Assembly: GCA_020439925.1 (NCBI GenBank)
Contig: JAGRPC010000086.1
Coordinates: forward strand, 1 to 37,496
Direction: 5' to 3'
DNA from: Verrucomicrobiia bacterium
Lineage (GTDB): Bacteria > Verrucomicrobiota > Verrucomicrobiia > Verrucomicrobiales > DEV007
Length of the DNA: 37,496 nucleotides
The notes below the pieces were generated by a model that saw only the letters and a program-made list of their open reading frames with translations, was not told where the DNA came from and did no database searches. Position numbers and translations under genes: made by a program. Shown here piece by piece: positions 16,988-25,390 of the stretch. Numbering within the stretch: position 1 is the stretch's first letter; the number at the start of each line of letters is the position of its first letter.

Positions 16988-18140
16988 GGCGGTTCTCCAG
17001 AATCCATGAGTGGATGGCCTCTGCGACAAGCCGGTGACCATCGTCGTTGAAGTGTCCTTCCCAAGGACGAGAATTCTGAAATCCCTTCGGGAATCGACCC
17101 GTTTCGTTCCAGAAATGGAGAAAGGATTCCTCAAGGCTTATAAAGCCGATCTTCTTCTCCTCGCAAAGTTCCCCAAAGCGTGTCGCCAGCGATTTCTCGG
17201 AGTTCTTCAGAATCACTTGCCCGTGCTCCAAAGCCGGTGTCGCGGGACTGTAGACGATAAGAATGGGCAGCTGGGTCGAAGAGCGGATTTCATCAAGAAG
17301 AAAGTTCCAAGCCTTTTCAGGTGCCTCCTCACTCGCCCACTCGGGTTCGAGCAGGCGGTTCCAAGCCCGGTGCAGCCCTTCCGGCGTCTCCTTTCGGTAG
17401 ACCCCGGGGGCGAAACGCAACTCTTCGAACCGGGCGATGCTGGCAAGGCGCGTCCTAAGATAGAGGAAGAACTGAAGATGAAGTTTGGAAAGATTAGTTC
17501 GCAATCGACTGGGTTCGACCGGCGCCTCTCTTTCCTGGTACTCATTGTCATATTTCTCGAGGTGAAGGTCGGGTTCGCTGAGGAACAGCGAAATCCGGGC
17601 TCCTCGATACAGGTCGGGTAGGGTATCTTCGAGCGAGTAGAGGTGAAGAACATGAAGGCGGACACCCCCCAAAGCCGACTCGTAGATAGGAATCCGGAAG
17701 CGGTGATCGGCGAAACTCGCGAAGCGTTCGCCAATGCCGACGGCAACGCCTCCCAAGTCGTGTCGAAGGAGTTCCGTCAACTGCCGCTGCATCTTGGCGG
17801 AGTCTGCAACATTGACGGCCTCCACGAAAGAGTCTCCCCAGATTGCGACCTTTGGGGATTCGTCGATTTCTCCTTCGGCGGATCCAATGAGGCCGAATCT
17901 GCCAACAATGCTGTCAGCCCAGCCTTCCTCTCGTTCGCGGAGAACCGTCCCTGGTTCGAGAATGTTTCGCCGAAGTTCGGGCGACCATTCTTCAATCCAG
18001 ATATTGTTCGTGAAAACGGCGGTGATGCTCCAGATCGCTGCAATGGAGATCAATCCGCCGACCAGCCACTTGAGGACGAGAGAGACGGAGAATGCAGCCT
18101 TGCCAGGCACATAGCCTGAAAGTCGAGGTATCGAGGTCAT
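16968..18140 (-). CDS. SGNH/GDSL-type protein, MBOAT partner (AlgJ/AlgX-like role)
   Basis: This 390-residue protein has one N-terminal membrane anchor (about 20-44) and a periplasmic SGNH-like domain. The nucleophile block is VAIWGDSFVEA, with GDS at 102-104. The C-terminal block GHFNDDGH supplies the Asp366/His369 pair. Such proteins accompany MBOAT acyltransferases and complete transfer of the acyl group to the polymer in the periplasm, as AlgJ and AlgX do for alginate. The start overlaps the HddA stop as ATGA, and the stop overlaps the MBOAT start by 20 bp. Both active-site blocks look intact. It could instead act as an esterase, but the coupling favours acyl transfer. Confidence 0.85.
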   Translation of the reverse strand: MTSIPRLSGYVPGKAAFSVSLVLKWLVGGLISIAAIWSITAVFTNNIWIEEWSPELRRNILEPGTVLREREEGWADSIVGRFGLIGSAEGEIDESPKVAIWGDSFVEAVNVADSAKMQRQLTELLRHDLGGVAVGIGERFASFADHRFRIPIYESALGGVRLHVLHLYSLEDTLPDLYRGARISLFLSEPDLHLEKYDNEYQEREAPVEPSRLRTNLSKLHLQFFLYLRTRLASIARFEELRFAPGVYRKETPEGLHRAWNRLLEPEWASEEAPEKAWNFLLDEIRSSTQLPILIVYSPATPALEHGQVILKNSEKSLATRFGELCEEKKIGFISLEESFLHFWNETGRFPKGFQNSRPWEGHFNDDGHRLVAEAIHSWILENRHVVYPD

Positions 18141-19120
18141 CCGTAGTGAACGATGGTGCTACCCTGCATCTCGATACCTGTCTCAAATTCGTTCAAACCT
18201 CGTGCCTTCATCGCGTTTCTCAGGTTCTCCTGCTTCGGCTCATCGCAATAGAAAAGCAGGAATCCTCCGCCCCCTGCACCGAGAAGCTTTCCACCGCGGG
18301 CACCGGCGGCAAGGCCTTCCTCGTAAAGCGAGTCGATCCTTGCGTTAGCGATATCGCCGGTGAGACTCCGCTTGAGAAGCCAGTTTGCGTGGAGAAGGTC
18401 GCCGACCTCATTGAGCCGACCAGCTACGAGCGCGGAGTTAAGCGGCTCGACCAGTGCAACCATCTCCGAAAGGACCCGGCGTTTCTCCGCATTTTGACCG
18501 ACTTCGCTGGACTGCTTTCCAAGAATGGCGGTGTTGTCCCCACGCATGCCGGAGTAAAACATGAGAAGCTTGGACTCGAGTTGTTCGCGAATGCTTCGAT
18601 CGCAAACGACCGGCTCGACAAAGACCGTTTCGTCAGGATTGAACTGGATCACGTTGATGCCACCGTGGCCGGCGGCATACTGGTCCTGCTTGCCGATGGG
18701 AGCTCCAAGAATTTCGATTTCCAGGCGACTTGCTTCCTCGCAGAGCTGTTCCTTGGAGCGGTACTCGCCACGGTAGGCATGGAGGGCATGGAGAACACCG
18801 ACGGCGAGGGAGGACGAGGAACCCAGCCCCGTTCCGGCGAAAATGTTAGCTATAGTGGTGATCTCGACCCCCTGGGTTACTCCCGTGAGGCGCATCGCCT
18901 CACGGATCAGATTATGCCGGAGATGTGAGAAGTCGTCGACAATCTCGGTCTCGGTGTAGGCGACACGCACGCTTTCGTCGAAGCGGGGGCTGACCGTGAC
19001 GTACATGTAGCTCTTGATCGCGAAACTGAGCACCCTTCCGGGTGAGTGACGATAGTAGTTCGCCATGTCGGATCCGCCGCCCACCAGGCTGACGCGGAAA
19101 GGGGTTCGGGAAATGATCAT
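18137..19120 (-). CDS. hddA: GHMP kinase, D-glycero-D-manno-heptose 7-phosphate kinase-like (HddA)
   Basis: This 327-residue protein is a GHMP-family sugar kinase. It begins MIISRTPFRVSLVGGGSD, typical of HddA and related kinases. The ATP loop is FAGTGLGSSSSLAVG (94-108) and motif 3 is LLGAGGGGFLLFY. It should phosphorylate D-glycero-D-manno-heptose 7-phosphate at C1 to give the 1,7-bisphosphate. The assignment rests on family likeness plus linkage to GmhA and the GmhB-HddC fusion; fucose or galactose kinases of the same fold are the alternative. The ATG at 19120 overlaps the fusion gene's stop (ATGA), and its own stop overlaps the SGNH start in the same way. Confidence 0.88.
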   Translation of the reverse strand: MIISRTPFRVSLVGGGSDMANYYRHSPGRVLSFAIKSYMYVTVSPRFDESVRVAYTETEIVDDFSHLRHNLIREAMRLTGVTQGVEITTIANIFAGTGLGSSSSLAVGVLHALHAYRGEYRSKEQLCEEASRLEIEILGAPIGKQDQYAAGHGGINVIQFNPDETVFVEPVVCDRSIREQLESKLLMFYSGMRGDNTAILGKQSSEVGQNAEKRRVLSEMVALVEPLNSALVAGRLNEVGDLLHANWLLKRSLTGDIANARIDSLYEEGLAAGARGGKLLGAGGGGFLLFYCDEPKQENLRNAMKARGLNEFETGIEMQGSTIVHYG

Positions 19121-20418
19121 GCGGTCTTCAGATACTGCTCGATCCAAGTGAGACGTTCGGGGGTGCCGACGTCGAGGAGAAGGTCTTCGGTGTTGTAACC
19201 GCAGAGGACATCGCCCGCTTCGAGCATGCGCGGGAAGAGGTCTCGGCAAAAATCCTCGTCGCGGGGAGGAGCGGAAAGGCGATCAAGGGCGGCGGGTTCG
19301 AGGAGGTAGGCCCCTGCATTTCCGAGGATACCGAAACGATCGTCGCCTGGCTTGTGATGAATATGCCGAATGCGGGCTCCGTCGCCCAATTCGATGATGT
19401 CACTGTCGTGTGGGTGACTACTCGGATGGATCACGAGGGAAGCGGCGGCATTCTCCGCCCGGTGGAAGTTCGTCAAGGCACCGAGGTCGAGGCGGGAAAA
19501 GACGTCGCCATATTGGACCAGGAAGGTCTTGTCGAGACGTTCCCGAAATGCATGCAAGGCTCCGGCGGTTCCGAGTAGCCGTTCCTCCCGATGATAGCGG
19601 ATCTCAACTCCCCATGCGCTTCCATCCCCGAAATGATCGGAGATAACGTCGGCGAGGTAGTGAAGATTGAAATGGAATTCCCGGACGCCGAATGAGCGGA
19701 GCCATTCGATATGGTGTTCAAGCATGGGTTTCCCGGCGATGGGAACCATGACCTTCGGCAGGTTTCGGGTCAGCTCGCCGAGGCGAGTCCCCATTCCCGC
19801 GGAGAGTATGACGGCCTTGCGCACCGGTTCGACTTTGCACGCTTTCACTTCCATGTGTTTTTCGAGGAGAAAGGACACGGCATCTCCAAGATCGTCAAAG
19901 GCGGAGTCGGGAAGAACCTGGCATTTTCCGTCTTTACCGCCGAAACCCGTACGTACAAGCCAAGCGGCAGTTCCCGCTGCCCTGCCGGCTTGAAGATCAA
20001 CGGTTCGATCCCCGATAAAGATACAGCTGGAAAGCTCCAACCCGAACTCGGCAGCCGCCCTTTTGAGGAGTCCGGGACGCGGTTTTCGGCATTCGCAAAT
20101 CATCCGGAATGCAGGATCGTCGGCATTCTCGTGGTGTGGACAATAGAAGATCGCATCGATCTTCGCACCCTCGGCTGCCAATAGTGCCCCAAGAGTTTCG
20201 TGAATGTCTCCCAGCGCCCGTTCGCTGCACCATCCCCGTGCGACCACCGGCTGGTTCGTGATCACGATTGCCGGAATCGAAGCGGCGTTGAGTTTTCGGA
20301 TCGCCTCAGCGGCCCCCGGGATGAGTTTCAGTTGATCCGGGCTCCTGATGATTCCGTTCTCCTCGTTGATGACACCATCCCGGTCGAGGAAAACCGCTTG
20401 GATAGGAAACTTTTCCAT
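19117..20418 (-). CDS. Bifunctional GmhB phosphatase - HddC heptose-1-phosphate guanylyltransferase fusion
   Basis: This 433-residue protein joins two pathway enzymes. The N-terminal HAD domain (1 to about 185) has FLDRDGVIN (Asp12/Asp14) and the GmhB zinc set Cys93, His95, Cys108 and Cys110, ending CECRKPRPG. It should remove the 7-phosphate from heptose 1,7-bisphosphate. After a short linker (about 186-200) the nucleotidyltransferase domain begins AVILSAGMGTRLGELTRNLP (202-221), with KVMVPIAGKPMLEHH. It should form GDP-D-glycero-alpha-D-manno-heptose. The guanylyl preference is inferred from HddC context; the sequence alone does not exclude another nucleotide. The two halves are in one uninterrupted frame. 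An internal ATG at 19854 has no ribosome site. The stop overlaps HddA by four bases. Confidence 0.88.
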   Translation of the reverse strand: MEKFPIQAVFLDRDGVINEENGIIRSPDQLKLIPGAAEAIRKLNAASIPAIVITNQPVVARGWCSERALGDIHETLGALLAAEGAKIDAIFYCPHHENADDPAFRMICECRKPRPGLLKRAAAEFGLELSSCIFIGDRTVDLQAGRAAGTAAWLVRTGFGGKDGKCQVLPDSAFDDLGDAVSFLLEKHMEVKACKVEPVRKAVILSAGMGTRLGELTRNLPKVMVPIAGKPMLEHHIEWLRSFGVREFHFNLHYLADVISDHFGDGSAWGVEIRYHREERLLGTAGALHAFRERLDKTFLVQYGDVFSRLDLGALTNFHRAENAAASLVIHPSSHPHDSDIIELGDGARIRHIHHKPGDDRFGILGNAGAYLLEPAALDRLSAPPRDEDFCRDLFPRMLEAGDVLCGYNTEDLLLDVGTPERLTWIEQYLKTA

Positions 20419-20434
20419 GCAAATTTGACGCGGT

Positions 20435-21661
20435 TCAGCAACCGCCGTGGGCGGAATGATAAACTCGCGCTAGACGGTCGGCCGCCTTTTCGATACTCTG
20501 GGTGGATTCGATCCACATGGACGCTGAGGCTCCCAAACGGGTCCTAGCCTCCGGTGATCCAAGCAAGTGGATCAATGCGCTCGCGATGGAAGCGGGATCG
20601 TGGGAAACCGCGAGGAACTCGCTTCCAGGAGTTCCATATTCCTCTCCCGGGTCCGGGAATCCGTGGAAGGGCGCAAGCACTGAAGGCAATCCGCTGCTCA
20701 TCGCTTCCAGCACCGCGCTCGGCAACCCCTCCTTGTGTGAGGCAAATACGAAAAGATCGGATGCTTGGTAGTAGTCTTCAACGTTGGAGACTTCTCCCGT
20801 GAAGATCACGCTTTTGGGATTTGAGAGGTTTGAGACGAGCTCTTGCACGTTTTTTAGATATTCCTCCAGGCGGTCTCGCACACCGGGCTCGTCGAAGGTT
20901 GATCGAACGTGGTTACTGCCGACAATCACGAGCGATGCGGACGGGCACCGGTCCAGTACTGTCTGCCAGGCCTTGATCAACAAGTCGACCCCCTTTCGCG
21001 GTATGACGCTACAGACGGAGAGCACGATGGGACCGGAATCAGGAAGCCCCAATCGGGTCCGGGTTCCAGATTTGAATGTTGGGTCGATCGGATGAAAGAT
21101 CTTGCGGTCGATGCCGTTGGGAATGACTGCAATCCGCTTTGCACCGATTCCCGCCAACTCTTGAAAAGTACGCCCCATCGTGTGACTGCACATGAGCAGC
21201 CGATTGTATGGGCTTAATCCGACTCGTTCAACAAGACGTCTGCGGGTCATCCGTAGAATGCCGGCCTGTTTGATTTCCGGCACCTCGGTGAAATGTCGAA
21301 AAAGAGGTATGCCTGCGAGCCGGATACGAGCCAACTTTGCGACGCTGCGGGGGGTGAACGCGAACGTGCCTATCGGCTGGATGCACGCCTGTCTGCGGAG
21401 ACCGCGGGAGGCAATCTCTCTGGCGGCGAAATCCGCCAGCATCAGCAGATCTTCAAGGAAGTTGCCGTCACCCACGCCCGGGATCCGGCGAATCTCCAAT
21501 CCTTCTGCCTCAATCTTCTCACCCTTGTGTTCGGGGCGTAGAGTTGTCAGAACGGTGATCTTGATTCCGCGGTCGCGGAGGTAAGGGGCATATCTGAGGT
21601 ACTGGAGGGAGCCACCGGGCAATTCCGGAAAAAAGAAGTTGCTGGGGAGATACAGGTGCAT
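20435..21661 (-). CDS. Glycosyltransferase family 4
   Basis: This 408-residue GT-B glycosyltransferase begins MHLYLPSNFFFPELPGGSLQ, a typical GT4 acceptor-domain start. The C-terminal domain shows VIPNGIDRKIF, VLSVCSVIPRKGVDLLIKAW and SHKEGLPSAVLEAMSSGLP with the E-x7-E donor motif. It lies 16 bp upstream of the GmhB-HddC fusion and 16 bp downstream of the ACP. It is therefore a good candidate for the heptosyl or manno-heptose-type transferase of this operon, although no motif proves the sugar. The ATG at 21661 was chosen because further upstream codons would run into the ACP gene. Confidence 0.87.
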   Translation of the reverse strand: MHLYLPSNFFFPELPGGSLQYLRYAPYLRDRGIKITVLTTLRPEHKGEKIEAEGLEIRRIPGVGDGNFLEDLLMLADFAAREIASRGLRRQACIQPIGTFAFTPRSVAKLARIRLAGIPLFRHFTEVPEIKQAGILRMTRRRLVERVGLSPYNRLLMCSHTMGRTFQELAGIGAKRIAVIPNGIDRKIFHPIDPTFKSGTRTRLGLPDSGPIVLSVCSVIPRKGVDLLIKAWQTVLDRCPSASLVIVGSNHVRSTFDEPGVRDRLEEYLKNVQELVSNLSNPKSVIFTGEVSNVEDYYQASDLFVFASHKEGLPSAVLEAMSSGLPSVLAPFHGFPDPGEEYGTPGSEFLAVSHDPASIASALIHLLGSPEARTRLGASASMWIESTQSIEKAADRLARVYHSAHGGC

Positions 21662-21677
21662 CGAGAGGGTCTGAAAG

Positions 21678-21953
21678 TCAGACAGGGATCGGGGCGTCCA
21701 TGGGTTCGCCCGAGTCGAGGTTGGAATCCACATTGCGTTTTTCAAGCAACTCCACAATGTTTGAAACACTTACGAGTTCGACGATTTCGTCATCATCGAA
21801 GACAACGGAGAAGCGTTCTTCAAGGGCGAGGACAAGACGGAGGTGCCCGGCGGAGTCCCAGCCGGGGACGGTCATGGGGCTGGACTCCAGGTCAAGGGAT
21901 GCAGGATCCGCCGAGAATAACTCTGCAACGGTGCTCAGAACGCGATCAGTCAT
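21678..21953 (-). CDS. Second acyl carrier protein
   Basis: This 91-residue acidic protein has the acyl carrier fold, with the phosphopantetheine serine in GWDSAGHLRLV and the recognition helix LALEERFSVVFDDDEIVEL. A short acidic and Pro-rich tail follows helix IV. It lies 52 bp after the E2 gene and 16 bp before a glycosyltransferase, within the minus-strand series. ACPs are not normal partners of 2-oxoacid dehydrogenase E2 proteins, which use CoA, so the linkage is notable. It may accept an acyl group made by the E1/E2 pair, or serve an unlinked acyl-activating enzyme. Confidence 0.85.
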   Translation of the reverse strand: MTDRVLSTVAELFSADPASLDLESSPMTVPGWDSAGHLRLVLALEERFSVVFDDDEIVELVSVSNIVELLEKRNVDSNLDSGEPMDAPIPV

Positions 21954-22005
21954 GAATTTCTAATTGGGAAAGTCTAATTGGAAAAGTGGTAAAGGAGGCC
22001 TGGAA

Positions 22006-23100
22006 TCAGGCCCATTCTGAGGGGGCGGGGCACTCGAATCGCTCCTTGATTGCCTGTGCGAACCTATTTGCGTCGGAGCCGTTGATGGCCCGGTGGTCGA
22101 AGGCGATACCGATGTTAACGAATCTTTTGAAGAGAGGAAGCCCATCATCAAGACCCGAGAATTCCGAAAGGACGGCACCGGTCGAGATCATACAGGTTTG
22201 GTCCGGGGGAATGATCGGGGCGACGAATACGGTATCGGAGTCGCTGTTGATACTGATCGAAATCGAAGCCCCCTCAAGATGCTCGGCCTTGAATGCGGAT
22301 TTTGATGCGGTGATACGGTGCTTCATCATTGCCTTTGCGATCTCCGGAAGATTCGTGCATGCACTCGACGGAATCACCGGGATGAACAGCCCTTTTCCCA
22401 CGTCCATTGTTACTCCAACGTTCGGAGGCGATTTTGGCGTGAAATTCAGTTCGCCATCAACTTTCCCATAGAAGAGGGGAAACTCTCCGTCCAATCTTGC
22501 CACCACGAATACCAGTAACTCGGGGAGTCCGAGAAACAGGCGATGTTTCGTCGAAAACTCTCTCAGAGCATTGATGACATCGTCGACGTAAACCCGCTTT
22601 AACAAGAACGAATCGGGAATGAGCCTGTGTGATTCGGAGACCACTCGGGCTACCGCCGCCTGGATATCTTTCAGCGGGTGGATTTGGGACGCCGCGTCGT
22701 GATCTGAGAGCAGTGAAAGCACGTCACCGGACCGGATGATCTGTTTTCCCAAGGCCAGGATCTGTTCCCGTGTGATACCATGTTTACGGATCAATTCCTC
22801 GGCGGGGGTCGTTATTGCCGGCCCCTGGAACACGGTGTTGTTCGCTGGTTCGGGAGGTGAAAAGAACTCCCCGTCGTGGATCCATGCGATCGTACTTCCG
22901 AAGGCGTGGGAGCTTCCTGGCGTTGCCGCTATCCTGAGGGTTCCAGTACAAGGGGCGTCGAGATCGAATGATGCCTTTGTGGTTTCGAGAACGGCGATGA
23001 CCTCCCCCGCCGAGACCGTTGCGCCGTCGTCTTTCGTCCATGCCACCAGTTTCGCGGAAACGTCATTGGCATTGATGGTGGGAACCGTTACGGGTGTCAT
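22006..23100 (-). CDS. Dihydrolipoamide acyltransferase-like E2 component
   Basis: This 364-residue protein has the full E2 layout. The lipoyl domain (about 1-78) has the lipoylation site ETTKAS with Lys42. A peripheral subunit-binding-like segment lies near 93-132 (TPAEELIRKHGITREQI). The catalytic acyltransferase domain follows to the end. It would pass an acyl group from lipoamide to an acceptor thiol. The conserved HxxxDG motif reads DHRAINGSD, so the usual Asp is Asn, while the His is kept. There is only one lipoyl domain. The ATG at 23100 overlaps the E1 stop (ATGA). No E3 (dihydrolipoamide dehydrogenase) gene is present in the window, so E3 would be shared with the housekeeping complexes. 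Confidence 0.88.
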   Translation of the reverse strand: MTPVTVPTINANDVSAKLVAWTKDDGATVSAGEVIAVLETTKASFDLDAPCTGTLRIAATPGSSHAFGSTIAWIHDGEFFSPPEPANNTVFQGPAITTPAEELIRKHGITREQILALGKQIIRSGDVLSLLSDHDAASQIHPLKDIQAAVARVVSESHRLIPDSFLLKRVYVDDVINALREFSTKHRLFLGLPELLVFVVARLDGEFPLFYGKVDGELNFTPKSPPNVGVTMDVGKGLFIPVIPSSACTNLPEIAKAMMKHRITASKSAFKAEHLEGASISISINSDSDTVFVAPIIPPDQTCMISTGAVLSEFSGLDDGLPLFKRFVNIGIAFDHRAINGSDANRFAQAIKERFECPAPSEWA

Positions 23101-25112
23101 GAATGCAGATCTGAGAGAATGCGTGCCGCAATTTGGTCGGCGCCGGGGATGACCCCAGCTTCGAGGTGCTTGGAAGACGGAATAATCGAATGGACAGAAC
23201 CAATCGTTTGAACATTGATCCCCGACCGTTCGAGTTCGCGCAGTTCCCGGGACAGGCCAGATGTCCATCCGCATTCGACTGATCCCTCCTCGACCAGGAA
23301 AACCGCTCGAGAGGTGGTTGTGTGGCCCAGCCAGTCGAGATCAAAGGGATAGATGCGAGCAAGGACGATGATCTGCGAATCAATTTCGTGCTCGAAAAAA
23401 AGCTTTCTGGCGGCTCCGAGACAATCCGGAAACATGCTTCCTGTCGTGACAATCGTTAGGTCGGGCTGGTCGCTGACGAAGGCTCGTGCGAAAAAACCAT
23501 TTTCCGAGGATGAGAAATGGTAGAGATCATCCACCCGGTCGCCGGTCGAAACCGGCCAGCCATAGAGTGATTTGGATTCGAAAAGGATCGAGGGGGTGCC
23601 GGACGAGAGGATCAGTGGAATGAGTTTCGTGTTGTCGTGCAAGGGGGAAGTTTCGTAGAGGTCGAGGTCTGGAATTCCGAGAAAGTGTTTCTGGACCGAT
23701 TGGCTGTGGGTGGGACCGTAACCGCGTCGGCCGCCCACGGGAATGCGGAACAAGACGGTGTGTCTCCGACGCTCACCGTACATCGATGGTGACTTCGCGG
23801 CAAAGTTTACGATCTGGTCGTATGCGAGAAGGGCAAAGTCCCCGAACATGAACTCGACGATGGGGACTCGGCCGGAAAGGGCCAAGCCGTTTGCGACCCC
23901 GGTGAAACCGAGTTCACTGATGGGGGTGGACAGGACTCGTCCGGGGAAACGGGTTGAAAGGCCGCGTCCGGCTTTGAAGGCGCCACCATAAGGATCGGCG
24001 ATGTCCTCACCGAGGAAAAAAACACTCTCGTCCTCCATGACGAGGTGAAGGGCGCGGTTCAAATTCTCGACGACCAATTCCCCGGGGCGGTCCGGAGAAA
24101 GATCCAAGCACGCGGACTGTCGCTTGGTGGGGGGAAGTGGATCCCACTCCGAGGGGCGCCGTGTCAGCAAAGAATTTGTCATCTCCTCGATCATCTCGCG
24201 TGATTCCGAATCGAGTTGTTCGAAAAGGTCCGGGTCGAGGGCCCGGTAAAGGGAATGCCAATCCCGGTCATGAAGTTCCGAAAGTTCCTCTTCGGGGCGA
24301 GTGTCATCGCCCTTGCTGTGGGAGGAAAGGCGGTCCGTCAGGAACTCCACGACCAACGGCCCCCCCCCGTCCCTGACCTTTTCGATGAGGGGAGCAAGCA
24401 GGATTCTTGCTGTTTCGACGTCATTCGTGCTGATGAATTCATGGGCCACGCCAAAGGCCCGGCAACGACCTGAAATATCCCCCGCCATGTGTTCCTTGAT
24501 CCGGGTTGTCTGTGCGATCCGATTGTTCTCCACGATCACACAAATGGGAACCTGCCAAAGGGAGGCGAGGTTGAGGGCCTCATAAACAGCCCCCTGGCCC
24601 CAGGTGCCGTCGCCGATGAACGGCATGCAAACGGCACCCGGCTTGTGTAGTTTCATGTCTAGCGCAACTCCCACGGACACGGGAAGGCTCTCGCCCTGCA
24701 CGCCAGTGGAGAGAAAGCCGTCGCGGCGGAGGTGCTGGCTACCGCCGACCCCGTCGCAGATGGCTCCCTCCTTCCCCATGATTTCGGCCATGAGTCCTTC
24801 GGGGTCGTCATATCGGGCCAGGTAGTGCCCATGTCCCCGGTGATTGCTGAAGACCTGATCTCCTTCCTTTAGCAGGGAGATGGCGGCCACGGAAACGACC
24901 TCTTGTCCAATGCAGGTGTGGGTGGTTCCGTTGAGGACGCCCGAATGAAACAGCGAGAGAAGTTTGGATTCGAAGTTCCGGATGAGCAGGAGCTTTTTGA
25001 GAACCGGAATGGGAGGGAATCCCGCTGGTTGATGTGTTTCTGAGGGAATGGCTTTCAAGTGACGGTCGGATCGAAACCCAGGTCGGCGAAAATGTTCTGG
25101 CGCTGGCTCCAA
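23097..25112 (-). CDS. Fused E1 alpha-beta 2-oxoacid dehydrogenase (TPP-dependent)
   Basis: This 671-residue protein fuses E1 alpha (about 35-330) and E1 beta (about 345-671). The alpha part has the thiamine diphosphate motif GDGTWGQGAVYEALN, with GDG at 167-169, ending in ENN (195-197), plus GGSQHL. The beta part has FFLGEDIADPYGGAF (GED at 368-370), the E1 beta core FMFGDFALLAYDQIVNFAAK, and THSQS. It would decarboxylate a 2-oxoacid (or cleave acetoin) and acylate the E2 lipoyl group. The substrate is not readable; the alpha half looks closest to acetoin- or pyruvate-type enzymes. No ATG lies ahead of the domain. The TTG at 25112 is used here and a TTG at 25058 is the alternative; neither has a strong ribosome site. 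Confidence 0.9.
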   Translation of the reverse strand: MEPAPEHFRRPGFRSDRHLKAIPSETHQPAGFPPIPVLKKLLLIRNFESKLLSLFHSGVLNGTTHTCIGQEVVSVAAISLLKEGDQVFSNHRGHGHYLARYDDPEGLMAEIMGKEGAICDGVGGSQHLRRDGFLSTGVQGESLPVSVGVALDMKLHKPGAVCMPFIGDGTWGQGAVYEALNLASLWQVPICVIVENNRIAQTTRIKEHMAGDISGRCRAFGVAHEFISTNDVETARILLAPLIEKVRDGGGPLVVEFLTDRLSSHSKGDDTRPEEELSELHDRDWHSLYRALDPDLFEQLDSESREMIEEMTNSLLTRRPSEWDPLPPTKRQSACLDLSPDRPGELVVENLNRALHLVMEDESVFFLGEDIADPYGGAFKAGRGLSTRFPGRVLSTPISELGFTGVANGLALSGRVPIVEFMFGDFALLAYDQIVNFAAKSPSMYGERRRHTVLFRIPVGGRRGYGPTHSQSVQKHFLGIPDLDLYETSPLHDNTKLIPLILSSGTPSILFESKSLYGWPVSTGDRVDDLYHFSSSENGFFARAFVSDQPDLTIVTTGSMFPDCLGAARKLFFEHEIDSQIIVLARIYPFDLDWLGHTTTSRAVFLVEEGSVECGWTSGLSRELRELERSGINVQTIGSVHSIIPSSKHLEAGVIPGADQIAARILSDLHS

Positions 25113-25390
25113 CCGGCTTGCGAATTTCCGGACGCGGGCCGGGGTTCCGTGATTTCACGAAAGCTCCAAGCGTAGAGCGCGTTCCTAGTTTCCCGATTGA
25201 CCGGAAGAATTCAAGAGTCAATTCACTGCGGTTTTGGAAACTCCGACGGTTACTCCTCCACGCCACATACAGAGCTCGCTGGATTCCGGTTGTGTGGGGG
25301 GCGGATTTCATGATCGGCAAGTCATGGGCATCGGGTCCTTGACCCACGATGGGAAGGGTGGTAGTCAGGTCGACGATACGAGATTCGTGG

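Noticed and set aside
18092-18928. A long plus-strand open frame of 278 codons opposite HddA and the SGNH gene.
   Set aside because: It lacks family motifs and lies antisense to two well-supported genes. Such frames are expected in GC-rich coding DNA.
19854-19854. Internal ATG start giving a separate HddC protein.
   Set aside because: There is no ribosome binding site before it, and the frame is continuous with the GmhB domain, so a fusion is the simpler reading.
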